DNA from: an uncultured Lachnobacterium sp.
GTDB taxonomy: Bacteria > Bacillota > Clostridia > Lachnospirales > Lachnospiraceae
NCBI GenBank assembly: GCA_900549895.1
Contig: URQG01000119.1
Location: forward strand, 1 to 6,375
Direction: 5' to 3'
DNA: 6,375 bases
Shown here: piece by piece, positions 1 to 6,327 of the stretch
How the letters are laid out: the number at the start of each line of letters is the position of its first letter
Position numbering within the stretch: the stretch's first letter is position 1
Made by a program: the position numbers and the translations under genes
The notes under the pieces: model-generated
Database searches by the model: none
Seen by the model: the letters and a program-made list of their open reading frames with translations, nothing else
What the model was told of the DNA's origin: nothing

Positions 1-37
1 AAGATCGTCGGCAGCGTCAGATGTGTATAAGAGACAG
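1..37 (+). other. Untrimmed Nextera Read-1 adapter (not genomic)
   Basis: Bases 5-37 match the Illumina Nextera Read-1 adapter exactly: the TCGTCGGCAGCGTC stem followed by the 19-bp Tn5 mosaic end at 19-37 (AGATGTGTATAAGAGACAG). Bases 1-4 (AAGA) would be the tail of the i5 index; from memory they fit the end of index GCGTAAGA (S517). The sequence is a library-preparation artefact, so the organism's DNA begins at base 38. The mosaic end must not be read as a natural Tn5/IS50 end. Confidence 0.98.
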
Positions 38-915
38 CACAGTTAGATACAGAAGCACAAATCATACAGGAAATTTCCGATAATCCCGGGTTTATCAGGA
101 CATACTTAGAAGGAATGGTTCCCTCACTCCTCAGTTTTCTGGTGCAGGTGATCGTTGCAATTCTTGTCCTTTTGATAGGAAGCAGGATCATTAAGTTTTT
201 ACTGAAGTTGATCAAAAAATCACTGGATCGAAGCAGAGTGGAAGCCGGTGTGGCGTCATTTCTATGTTCACTTGTAAAATATTCGCTGTATTTTGTGCTT
301 GCGATGATCATATTGGCACAGTTTGGGGTGACGACAAGTTCGGTAGTAGCCGTGCTCGGATCTGCGGGACTGACACTTGGTCTTGCACTGCAGGGCAGCT
401 TGTCAAATTTTGCGGGCGGTGTGCTGATCCTTTTGTTGAAACCGTTTGTTGTGGGGGATTATATCATTGACGGAGCAACCGGACAGGAAGGAACGGTATC
501 GGCAATTACGATTTTTTACACGAAGCTTCTGACCATTGACAATCGTATGATCTTTATTCCCAACGGTACATTATCCAATTCAAGCATTACGAATGTCAGT
601 CATATGGAAAAACGCAGGATTGATCTGCTGATCGGAGTTTCTTATGAAGCAAACCTTGCCAAAACAAAACAAGTGCTGGCAGGAGTTGTTCAGAAAGAGG
701 AAAAAGTCCTGCCGGATGAACCCGTTGATATCTATGTGTCGGAACTGGCCGATTCTGCGGTACAGATGGGCGTTCGTGTATGGGTAAAAAACGAAGATTA
801 CTGGCCGACGCGCTGGCGGCTGACTGAGGAAATCAAGAATGCACTTGATGCAAATGAGATTTCAATACCATATCCGCAGATGGATGTTACAGTGGCAATG
901 CAGTCACAAGATTAA
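38..915 (+). CDS. mscS: Small-conductance mechanosensitive channel (MscS family), 5'-truncated
   Basis: Inner-membrane channel that opens under membrane tension and releases solutes during hypo-osmotic shock; family members work as heptamers. The frame is open from the adapter junction (first full codon at 40), giving 291 visible residues against about 286 for E. coli MscS, so little is missing. The ATG at 115 is probably internal: the 25 codons before it read as normal protein and no spaced Shine-Dalgarno precedes it. Counting from codon 40, hydrophobic helices lie at about 30-52 (TM1) and 74-94 (TM2). The pore helix TM3 at about 98-136 has the Gly/Ala-rich pattern LGLALQGSLSNFAGG. The beta domain carries IPNG (173-176), and the C-terminal alpha/beta domain ends in the family signature PYPQMDV (277-283). 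The stop is TAA at 913-915. No terminator is evident before the csp promoter. Family assignment is very secure; the exact paralogue is less so. Confidence 0.95.
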
Positions 916-941
916 CAATAGGATAAGCGGTCGTTAATTTG

Positions 942-970
942 TTGACATAGATGGGCGAATGTGTTAGTCT
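942..970 (+). promoter_or_regulatory. Candidate sigma-A promoter for the cold-shock gene
   Basis: A perfect -35 TTGACA (942-947) is followed by a 17-nt spacer and TAGTCT (965-970), which matches TATAAT only at positions 1, 2 and 6. A TGT at 962-964 gives an extended -10 (TGn). An alternative -10, TGTAAT (971-976), is closer to consensus but would need a 23-nt spacer. Initiation from the first choice would give a leader of roughly 65-70 nt before the csp ATG at 1046. Confidence 0.55.
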
Positions 971-976
971 TGTAAT

Positions 977-1011
977 TGTGGACATTATATCCACAGAAGC
1001 AATCAATTGCT
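977..1011 (+). promoter_or_regulatory. Tandem inverted repeats in the csp 5' leader
   Basis: Two adjacent dyads lie between the promoter and the Shine-Dalgarno site. The first is TGTGGA (977-982) pairing with TCCACA (990-995) across a 7-nt loop. The second is AGCAAT (998-1003) pairing with ATTGCT (1006-1011) with a 2-nt centre; in RNA the inner pairs would open to make a workable loop. Cold-shock mRNAs in other bacteria often have structured leaders that control translation or stability, so that role is possible here. An operator for a DNA-binding regulator is the alternative. Only the symmetry is seen directly. Confidence 0.4.
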
Positions 1012-1031
1012 GTATTTATTTAAGGAGAATC

Positions 1032-1037
1032 AGGAGG
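1032..1037 (+). promoter_or_regulatory. Shine-Dalgarno site fixing the csp start
   Basis: AGGAGG lies 8 nt before the ATG at 1046, the best-placed ribosome-binding site here. The same frame extends upstream to a TTG at 1007, but that codon has no Shine-Dalgarno and would add 13 residues before the standard Csp N-terminus. Confidence 0.85.
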
Positions 1038-1045
1038 AAGTAGTT

Positions 1046-1249
1046 ATGCAGCAGGGAACAGTAAAATGGTTTAATGCAAAAAAGGGTTATGGCTTTATCT
1101 CTGATGAAGCAGGAAATGATGTGTTCGTTCATTTTTCAGCGCTGAACATGGACGGATTCAAGGAACTTAAGGATGGCGAGAAGGTAGAATTTGAAGTTAC
1201 TGATGGTGAAAAAGGACCTCAGGCAGCAAATGTTACACGTCTTGCTTAG
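1046..1249 (+). CDS. csp: Cold-shock protein (CspA/CspB family), 67 aa
   Basis: Single-domain OB-fold protein that binds single-stranded RNA and DNA in the cytoplasm and acts as an RNA chaperone, helping transcription and translation at low temperature or in growth transitions. The 67 residues match the usual 65-70. RNP1 is KGYGFI (13-18) and RNP2 is VFVHF (26-30). The nucleic-acid-binding aromatics W8, F9, Y15, F17, F27, H29 and F30 are all present, and the N-terminus (MQQGTVKWFN) is typical. It appears to be monocistronic: its own promoter candidate lies upstream and a strong terminator starts 30 nt after the stop. Whether it is cold-inducible or constitutive cannot be told from the protein, since most clostridia carry several csp paralogues. 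Confidence 0.97.
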   Translation: MQQGTVKWFNAKKGYGFISDEAGNDVFVHFSALNMDGFKELKDGEKVEFEVTDGEKGPQAANVTRLA

Positions 1250-1278
1250 AATTATATAGATTCCATATAATAACTCAG

Positions 1279-1308
1279 AAGACTATCACAGATTGTGATA
1301 GTCTTTTT
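1279..1308 (+). terminator. Rho-independent terminator of csp
   Basis: A perfect 12-bp stem (1279-1290 with 1294-1305; core GACTATCACA / TGTGATAGTC) closes a GAT triloop and runs into a T-tract at 1304-1308. It is placed 30 nt after the csp stop codon and separates csp from the downstream peptidase-era operon. Confidence 0.93.
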
Positions 1309-1349
1309 ACTTCATTCTGATATTGACGAGTGAGATAGAATTATAGCAA

Positions 1350-1378
1350 TCCTTCTGTGGCTGCGACCGGCGGAAGGA
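1350..1378 (+). promoter_or_regulatory. Leader hairpin before the M16C peptidase
   Basis: TCCTTC (1350-1355) can pair with GAAGGA (1373-1378), extended inward by a T-G wobble and a G-C pair, around a GC-rich loop. The 3' arm overlaps an AAGGAG (1374-1379) that is a second Shine-Dalgarno-like site, 20 nt before the real start. The region 1309-1349 must also hold this operon's promoter if it is not transcribed by readthrough. Candidates are weak: TTGACG at 1323-1328 has no well-spaced -10, and TAGAAT at 1336-1341 has no good -35. The structure is seen in the sequence; any regulatory role is inference. Confidence 0.3.
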
Positions 1379-1399
1379 GATGCAAAAAAGGAGAACTAC

Positions 1400-4318
1400 A
1401 TGGCAGATTTAAACTTGGCAGCTTACGAGGTGCTGGAAGAACGACGGATTGAGGATATCGCTTCTATGGGATATATCCTGCGACACCGTAAGAGCGGTGC
1501 GCGTGTGTGCGTGATCGCAAATGATGATGACAATAAGGTTTTTTCCATCGGCTTTCGGACACCGCCGGAGGATGAGACCGGTGTACCGCATATTATCGAG
1601 CATACGACACTTTGCGGATCGGACAAATTCCCGGTCAAAGATCCGTTTGTAGAATTGGTCAAAGGGTCTTTGAATACTTTTTTAAATGCGATGACTTATC
1701 CGGACAAGACTCTGTATCCGGTTGCAAGTTATAATGAACAGGATTTTAAAAATCTGATGGATGTATATCTGGATGCGGTATTTCATCCGAATATCACAAA
1801 GTACAAAGAAATTTTTATGCAGGAGGGATGGCATTATGAACTTGAATCCGAGGATGCCCCTCTGACAATCAACGGTGTCGTATACAATGAGATGAAAGGT
1901 GCATATTCTTCCCCGGATGAGGTGTTGCAGACCGCTATCGCACAGGCGTTGTTCCCAGACAACACATACAGCAAGAATTCTGGTGGCAATCCGGATCATA
2001 TTCCGGAATTAACCTATGAGCATTATCTTGATTTTTATCATAAATACTATCATCCGAGTAATTCTTATATCTATCTCTATGGAGATATGGATATAAAGGA
2101 ACGACTTGACTGGATGGACCGTGCGTATCTGAGTGCTTATGACAGTATGCAGGTGGATTCTAAGATCCCGAAACAAAGGCCGTTTGACAAGATGAAGATT
2201 ACGGAGACCGCTTATCCGATCACGGAAGAGGATCCGCTCGAGAACAACACGTATCTGTCATACAATATGGTTATTGAGGATGTGCTTGACCGCACGCTGT
2301 ATCAGGCATTTACCGTGCTTGATTATGTGCTTGTAAGTGCACCGGGAGCGCCGGTCCGACAGGCTCTCATTGATGCGGGAATCGGTGAAGATGTGTACGG
2401 ATCGTATGAAAATGATGTATTGCAGCCGTTTTTCTCTATCGTAGCAAAGAATGCGAACAAGGAGGATCAGGATCGCTTTGTTTCTATTATTGAAGAAACT
2501 TTACAGGATCTGGTCGAAAACGGACTTGATCGTGATGCGCTTCTTGCAGGAATCAACAGTGAGGAGTTCCGTTTCAGGGAGGCTGATTTCGGACAGTTTC
2601 CGAAAGGATTATTATATGGGCTGCAGTGTATGGAAAGCTGGCTTTTTGATGAGACGAAGCCGTTTATCCATTTGGAATGTCTGGATACGTTCCGGTATCT
2701 GCGTGAGCAGATCGAAACCGGGTATTTCGAAAATCTGATCAAGAAATATTTGCTGGATAATCAGCATGGTGCGATCGTAGTTGTCGTACCGGAGAGAGGA
2801 TTAAACAAAGGAAAAGAAGAAGCTTTAGAGAAACAGCTGGCAGAGAAAAAAGCGTCATTGTCCAATGACGAGATCAGGGAACTGGTTGAACAGACAAAGC
2901 ATCTGCACGCTTACCAGGAAGAACCATCACCGGAAGAAGATTTAAAGAAGATTCCGATGCTGAAGCGATCGGATATGCGAAAGGAAGCGATGCCGTTTGA
3001 CAATTCCGAAGATGCGATTGGAGATATTCGGGTTGTTCATCACAATATTGCATCAAACGGAATCGATTATGTGACACTTATGTTTGAGTGCAATGATATT
3101 CCGCAGGAAGATGTGGCATATTTCGGGTTCCTCAGAGCAGTACTTGGCTATGTCAATACCGCAAACTACAGTTATGCAGGTTTGTTTAATGCCATCAATA
3201 TTTATACCGGCGGAATCTCGTGCGGAGTCAGTGTGTATCCGAAGGTAAATGAGAAGGACCGTGTTTCGGTGAAGTTTGAAGTGCGCATTCGTGTTCTTGA
3301 AAATAATCTTGAGGAAGCAATGAAGCTGGCGGATGAGATCATCCGTACATCGGATGTGACGGATGTAAAGCGTCTGACGGAACTGATCGCACAGGTGAAG
3401 TCGCGTCTGCAGGTAAGTTTAAGCAGTAACGGACACACGGTTTCCGCGATGCGTGCGTTATCTTACCAGTCGCGTTACGCCTTTTATCAGGATGCGACAC
3501 TCGGAATCGAGTATTATCAGCATATTTTAAAGCTGGATGAGATGATCCGGACGAATCCGAAGAAAGTTGTGGATAAGCTGCAGGCAATGATCGGAAAGAT
3601 TCTCGTTCAAAAGCGTATGATCGTAAGCTTTACGTCGGATAAGAAGGCATACGAGGCTGCAAAGCCGATCATGGAGAAGTATATTACCAGGATCGCGCCG
3701 GGGCGTGCTGCCGGTGAGCAGGCAGCGATCAGGCTTGAAAAGAAGAACGAGGGATTTACGGATGCATCGCAGATTCAATATGTTGCAAGAGTCGGTAATT
3801 TCCGTGATCACGGATTTGATTATTGCGGAAGCCTTAAGATCTTAAAACTGATCTTAAGTTACGAATATCTATGGATCAATATCCGTGTCAAAGGCGGCGC
3901 ATACGGATGCATGAGCTCGTTCCTGCGCACGGGTGAGAGTTACTTTGTATCGTACCGTGATCCGAACCTTGGCAAGACCAATGAGATCTATGAGCATGTG
4001 CCGGATTATCTGCGTAATTTTACTGCAGATGAGCGTGACATGACCAAGTATGTGATCGGAACGTTTGGAAGCCTTGATACACCGATGAATCCGGAGGCAA
4101 AGGGAAGCCGCTCGATGTCTGCGTATCTGCAGGAACTGCCGTTTGAGCAGATTCAGAAGGAACGTGACGAGATATTGAATGCGACCCCGGAGGATATCCG
4201 TGCACTTTCGGATCTGATCGCTTCTGTTATTTCAGATGAGTGTTTGTGTGTGATCGGAAATGAGAATGCAATCCGCGCAGAGAGAGAACTGTTTGCATCG
4301 ATCCAGACTTTACAGTAG
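1400..4318 (+). CDS. M16C (PreP/insulinase-like) zinc metallopeptidase, 972 aa
   Basis: Cytosolic peptidase of the M16C/presequence-protease family, which encloses and cleaves unstructured oligopeptides in a two-half chamber. No signal peptide or membrane segment is visible. The inverted zinc site HIIEH spans 64-68 (ligands H64 and H68, catalytic base E67), and the third ligand is E164 in NEMKG. A charged, probably helical linker at about 470-520 joins the halves. The C-terminal half supplies the conserved Arg/Tyr pair R829 and Y835 in RVKGGAYG, which binds the substrate in PreP. All catalytic parts are present, so the enzyme is probably active, and its length suits single-chain M16C proteins. 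AAGGAG at 1388-1393, 6 nt before the ATG, fixes the start. Its stop is 13 nt before era with no terminator between, suggesting co-transcription. Physiological substrates are unknown; turnover of short peptides is the likely role. Confidence 0.95.
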   Translation: MADLNLAAYEVLEERRIEDIASMGYILRHRKSGARVCVIANDDDNKVFSIGFRTPPEDETGVPHIIEHTTLCGSDKFPVKDPFVELVKGSLNTFLNAMTYPDKTLYPVASYNEQDFKNLMDVYLDAVFHPNITKYKEIFMQEGWHYELESEDAPLTINGVVYNEMKGAYSSPDEVLQTAIAQALFPDNTYSKNSGGNPDHIPELTYEHYLDFYHKYYHPSNSYIYLYGDMDIKERLDWMDRAYLSAYDSMQVDSKIPKQRPFDKMKITETAYPITEEDPLENNTYLSYNMVIEDVLDRTLYQAFTVLDYVLVSAPGAPVRQALIDAGIGEDVYGSYENDVLQPFFSIVAKNANKEDQDRFVSIIEETLQDLVENGLDRDALLAGINSEEFRFREADFGQFPKGLLYGLQCMESWLFDETKPFIHLECLDTFRYLREQIETGYFENLIKKYLLDNQHGAIVVVVPERGLNKGKEEALEKQLAEKKASLSNDEIRELVEQTKHLHAYQEEPSPEEDLKKIPMLKRSDMRKEAMPFDNSEDAIGDIRVVHHNIASNGIDYVTLMFECNDIPQEDVAYFGFLRAVLGYVNTANYSYAGLFNAINIYTGGISCGVSVYPKVNEKDRVSVKFEVRIRVLENNLEEAMKLADEIIRTSDVTDVKRLTELIAQVKSRLQVSLSSNGHTVSAMRALSYQSRYAFYQDATLGIEYYQHILKLDEMIRTNPKKVVDKLQAMIGKILVQKRMIVSFTSDKKAYEAAKPIMEKYITRIAPGRAAGEQAAIRLEKKNEGFTDASQIQYVARVGNFRDHGFDYCGSLKILKLILSYEYLWINIRVKGGAYGCMSSFLRTGESYFVSYRDPNLGKTNEIYEHVPDYLRNFTADERDMTKYVIGTFGSLDTPMNPEAKGSRSMSAYLQELPFEQIQKERDEILNATPEDIRALSDLIASVISDECLCVIGNENAIRAERELFASIQTLQ

Positions 4319-4320
4319 AA

Positions 4321-4326
4321 AAGGAG
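4321..4326 (+). promoter_or_regulatory. Shine-Dalgarno site fixing the era start
   Basis: AAGGAG lies 5 nt before the ATG at 4332. It sits entirely in the 13-nt gap after the peptidase stop codon. The era frame stays open upstream to an ATG at 4260 inside the peptidase gene, but the 24 extra residues are an out-of-frame reading of that gene and have no ribosome-binding site. Confidence 0.85.
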
Positions 4327-4331
4327 TACAA

Positions 4332-5240
4332 ATGATACCAAATTTTAAATCGGGTTTTGTTACCATTATCGGAAGACCGAATGTCGGAAAGTCAACACTT
4401 ATGAATCGTCTGATCGGGCAGAAGATCGCGATTACATCGAATAAGCCGCAGACAACGAGAAATCGAATCCAGACGGTTTATACGGATATGAACCGGGGGC
4501 AGATCGTATTTTTGGACACACCGGGTATTCACAAGGCGAAAAACAAGCTCGGTGAATATATGGTCAACGTGGCAGAAAAAACATTAAATGAAGTGGATGT
4601 TGTGCTCTGGCTGGTAGAGCCGAGTAATTTTATCGGAGCCGGAGAGCAGCATATCGCGGAGCAGCTCCGTAAAGTCAATACACCGGTTATTCTGATCATC
4701 AACAAAATGGATACTGTTGAGAAGGATAAGGTGCTGGAGTTTATTGACACATACCGTAAAATCTACGATTTTGCAGAGATTATTCCGACTTCGGCACTGC
4801 GCGGACAGAATGTGGAGGATGTGATCGATTCCATCTTTAAGTACCTTCCGTATGGGCCGCAGTTCTATGACGAGGACACGATCACGGATCAGCCGGAGCG
4901 TGCAATCTGTGCAGAGATTATCCGTGAAAAGGCGTTACATGCATTAAACGATGAAGTACCTCACGGAATTGCTGTGGCGATTGATCAGATGAAGGAACGT
5001 AAAGACGGAAATATGTTCGATATTGACGCTACGATCGTGTGTGAGAGAGATTCCCATAAGGGAATTATTATTGGTAAGCAGGGAGCGATGCTTAAGAAGA
5101 TCGGAACGAACGCGCGCTACGAGATGGAGCGTCTTCTGGATGCAAAAGTGAACTTGAAGCTTTGGGTAAAGGTAAAAAAGGATTGGCGTGACAGTGATTT
5201 CCTGATCAAGAATTTTGGCTATCACGATGATGATCATTAG
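4332..5240 (+). CDS. era: GTPase Era, 30S ribosome maturation factor
   Basis: Essential GTPase that binds the 3' end of 16S rRNA and promotes 30S subunit assembly, linking ribosome biogenesis to growth. The protein is 302 aa, as expected for Era (about 300). The N-terminal GTPase domain has G1 GRPNVGKS (14-21), the G2 threonines T41/T42 in PQTTRN, G3 DTPG (62-65), G4 NKMD (124-127) and G5 SAL (154-156). The C-terminal KH RNA-binding domain is marked by the GxxG-type loop IIIGKQGAMLKKIG (245-258). All motifs are intact. The start is chosen at 4332 by its Shine-Dalgarno. It follows the M16C gene by 13 nt and is followed after 98 nt by the YqzL-like gene and recO, the arrangement seen in many Firmicutes (era - yqzL - recO). 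No terminator follows the stop, so readthrough into recO is likely. Confidence 0.98.
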   Translation: MIPNFKSGFVTIIGRPNVGKSTLMNRLIGQKIAITSNKPQTTRNRIQTVYTDMNRGQIVFLDTPGIHKAKNKLGEYMVNVAEKTLNEVDVVLWLVEPSNFIGAGEQHIAEQLRKVNTPVILIINKMDTVEKDKVLEFIDTYRKIYDFAEIIPTSALRGQNVEDVIDSIFKYLPYGPQFYDEDTITDQPERAICAEIIREKALHALNDEVPHGIAVAIDQMKERKDGNMFDIDATIVCERDSHKGIIIGKQGAMLKKIGTNARYEMERLLDAKVNLKLWVKVKKDWRDSDFLIKNFGYHDDDH

Positions 5241-5324
5241 ACCGTTTTCCAATTTTTTTCTCGCATAGATAAAAGGTGCATTGCAGATTCTAATTTTAAG
5301 AGGCGGATACAAGCTGCCCCGCAA

Positions 5325-5330
5325 GGGAGG
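5325..5330 (+). promoter_or_regulatory. Shine-Dalgarno site of the YqzL-like gene, under a small hairpin
   Basis: GGGAGG ends 8 nt before the ATG at 5339, the ideal spacing, but touches the ATG at 5331, which opens the recO frame. It therefore serves the YqzL-like gene and not an extended recO. The first three G's can pair with CCC (5318-5320) across a GCAA tetraloop (GNRA type), which might mildly limit ribosome access; three pairs alone are weak. Confidence 0.7.
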
Positions 5331-5338
5331 ATGCTGCG

Positions 5339-5500
5339 ATGGAGAAAACCTGGGATGATTTTTGGAAAACAGGAAAAGTTACGGATTATCTGGCATACCG
5401 AAATGTCTCGGATGACGGATACAGGGCACAGAAGGAACCGACAGAACATGGGACTTCCAATCAGTGTGATGGGGATGGTTTTGACAGCCATGCCTATTAG
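5339..5500 (+). CDS. YqzL-like small protein between era and recO, 53 aa
   Basis: Small acidic protein of unknown function. The N-terminal part TWDDFWKTGKVTDYLAYR (residues 4-21) resembles the YqzL family, whose Bacillus member sits at the same place between era and recO and has a similar W-x-x-F...TG...YLxY pattern; this is from memory. The C-terminal part (about 32-53) is polar, rich in Asp, Gly and His, and overlaps the first 53 nt of recO in another frame, so its composition is partly dictated by recO. The start is supported by GGGAGG 8 nt upstream. No signal peptide or membrane segment is seen. The overlap suggests that translating this gene helps deliver ribosomes to recO. Existence is well supported by motif, ribosome-binding site and synteny; function is not known. 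Confidence 0.85.
   Translation: MEKTWDDFWKTGKVTDYLAYRNVSDDGYRAQKEPTEHGTSNQCDGDGFDSHAY
5432..5437 (+). promoter_or_regulatory. Weak Shine-Dalgarno site of recO inside the YqzL-like gene
   Basis: AAGGAA lies 10 nt before the ATG at 5448 and is within the YqzL-like coding sequence. It is a modest site at the long end of normal spacing, consistent with recO depending partly on translation of the overlapping upstream gene. Confidence 0.5.
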
Positions 5501-6179
5501 TGACTATGACAAAAGAATAACGATTCTTACAAAGGAACGAGGAAAAATTACGGCTTTTGCAAAGGGAGCACGTCGCCCGGGAAGTCAGCTTCTCGCAGCG
5601 ACAAATCCGTTTGCATTCGGTGAATTTGAGCTGTTTGAGGGGCGAAGTTCGTATAATCTTACGAAGGCATCCATTCAGAATTATTTCAGAGAGCTGGTGA
5701 CAGATCTGGATGCAGCTTCACTCGGCTTTTATTTTATGGAATTTGCAGAATATTTCTGTCAGGAGAATAATGATGAGAGACAGATGTTAAAGCTGCTTTA
5801 TCAGTCGCTTCGGGCGCTGGAGAGTCCACATATTCCGAAGGAACTTGTGCGTGTGGTGTTTGAGCTGAAGGCAATCACGATAAACGGAGAGGGTCCTTCG
5901 GTTTTTGAATGCATGCATTGCCATAAGAAGGAAAATCTCAGTTTCTTTTCCGTCAAAAGAGGCGGAATCTTCTGCGCGGAATGTGCCGGAAATGTACAGG
6001 GAATGAAGATCCTTGATTCGACTCGTTATACGATGCAGTATATTATTTCCACACCTGTAGAAAAATTATATTCTTTTACGGTATCCGATGAGGTATTGAA
6101 AGAACTTAAGATGATCATGAAGGAATATATGGCTTTTTACGTGCACCATGAGTTCAAGTCACTACAGATTTTCGGTTGA
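5448..6179 (+). CDS. recO: DNA repair protein RecO
   Basis: Recombination mediator of the RecFOR pathway: it anneals complementary single strands and, with RecR, loads RecA onto SSB-coated DNA at gaps. From the ATG at 5448 it has 243 aa, the normal RecO length. The N-terminal OB fold begins MGLPISVMGMVLTAMPISDY and continues through the conserved basic stretch KGARRPGS (39-46). The helical C-terminal domain carries a four-cysteine zinc site: C155-x2-C158 and C176-x2-C179 (CMHC, CAEC). The frame is open back to an ATG at 5331, but those 39 codons are an off-frame reading of the YqzL-like gene and that ATG abuts its Shine-Dalgarno. A later in-frame ATG at 5469 would remove conserved residues. 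It overlaps the YqzL-like gene by 53 nt. The stop TGA at 6177-6179 lies inside the next promoter's -35 box. Confidence 0.97.
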   Translation: MGLPISVMGMVLTAMPISDYDKRITILTKERGKITAFAKGARRPGSQLLAATNPFAFGEFELFEGRSSYNLTKASIQNYFRELVTDLDAASLGFYFMEFAEYFCQENNDERQMLKLLYQSLRALESPHIPKELVRVVFELKAITINGEGPSVFECMHCHKKENLSFFSVKRGGIFCAECAGNVQGMKILDSTRYTMQYIISTPVEKLYSFTVSDEVLKELKMIMKEYMAFYVHHEFKSLQIFG

Positions 6180-6204
6180 AATCAAATTTGCAAAAGTGTA
6201 TAAT
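6176..6204 (+). promoter_or_regulatory. Near-consensus sigma-A promoter for the lipoprotein gene
   Basis: TTGAAA (6176-6181), a 17-nt spacer and a perfect TATAAT (6199-6204). The -35 box contains the recO stop codon. Expected initiation near 6211 gives a leader of about 30 nt before the ATG at 6241. It implies that the downstream gene has its own strong transcription, independent of the era-recO operon. Confidence 0.85.
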
Positions 6205-6240
6205 ATCATGGACTGTAAATTTGAGGAGGAAAGTAGCAGA

Positions 6241-6327
6241 ATGAAGAAATTCATGGTTTGGGCTCTTGTGGCGGTAATGTGCCTCGGAATGCTTGCCGGG
6301 TGTGGCAGTTCTTATGCTGCTGATGAG
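6241..6327 (+). CDS. Putative lipoprotein, 3'-truncated (29 codons visible)
   Basis: Only the first 29 codons are genomic. They encode a type II (lipoprotein) signal peptide: basic start MKK, hydrophobic core at about 4-18, and lipobox LAGC at 18-21, with C21 as the lipidated residue. After cleavage the mature N-terminus would be CGSSYAADE. The product is therefore predicted to be anchored on the outer face of the cell membrane. GAGGAGGA (6223-6230) ends 10 nt before the ATG and a near-consensus promoter lies upstream. The rest is cut off by the sequencing adapter; the frame continues through the adapter, so any protein reading on past residue 29 is a chimera. Too little mature sequence remains to name a family. 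Confidence 0.9.

Noticed and set aside
19..37. Tn5/IS50-like 19-bp end, with its inverted copy at 6328-6346, suggesting a composite transposon
   Set aside because: Both copies are the engineered mosaic end and are joined to Illumina stem, index and P7 sequence, so this is library adapter and not a mobile element.
264..470. 68-aa + strand ORF inside mscS
   Set aside because: It overlaps the conserved MscS pore region in another frame, has a Cys-rich low-plausibility composition and no ribosome-binding site.
909..940. Possible terminator after mscS (ATTAAC / GTTAAT dyad)
   Set aside because: The stem is six AT-rich pairs across a 16-nt loop, overlaps the stop codon and has no real T-tract; it is too weak to call.
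5230..5259. Possible terminator after era (ATGATCAT palindrome followed by a run of seven T's)
   Set aside because: The palindrome is only 8 nt, has no loop and lies 15 nt from the T-run; no GC-rich stem abuts the T's.
5245..5311. Possible internal promoter before the YqzL-like gene (TTTTCC-17-GATAAA, or TTGCAG with GATACA)
   Set aside because: Each pair has poor hexamer matches or a 19-nt spacer, at the level expected by chance in AT-rich intergenic DNA.
4944..5324. 126-aa minus-strand ORF over the 3' part of era
   Set aside because: It is antisense to the well-conserved KH domain, lacks recognisable motifs and is explained by shadow coding; the same applies to the minus-strand frames inside the peptidase gene.
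38..6327. CRISPR array, tRNA/rRNA, riboswitch, attachment site, toxin-antitoxin or defence module
   Set aside because: I looked for direct repeats, cloverleaf and aptamer-like conserved stretches and paired small ORFs and found none; the intergenic gaps are all short (13-150 nt) and accounted for.
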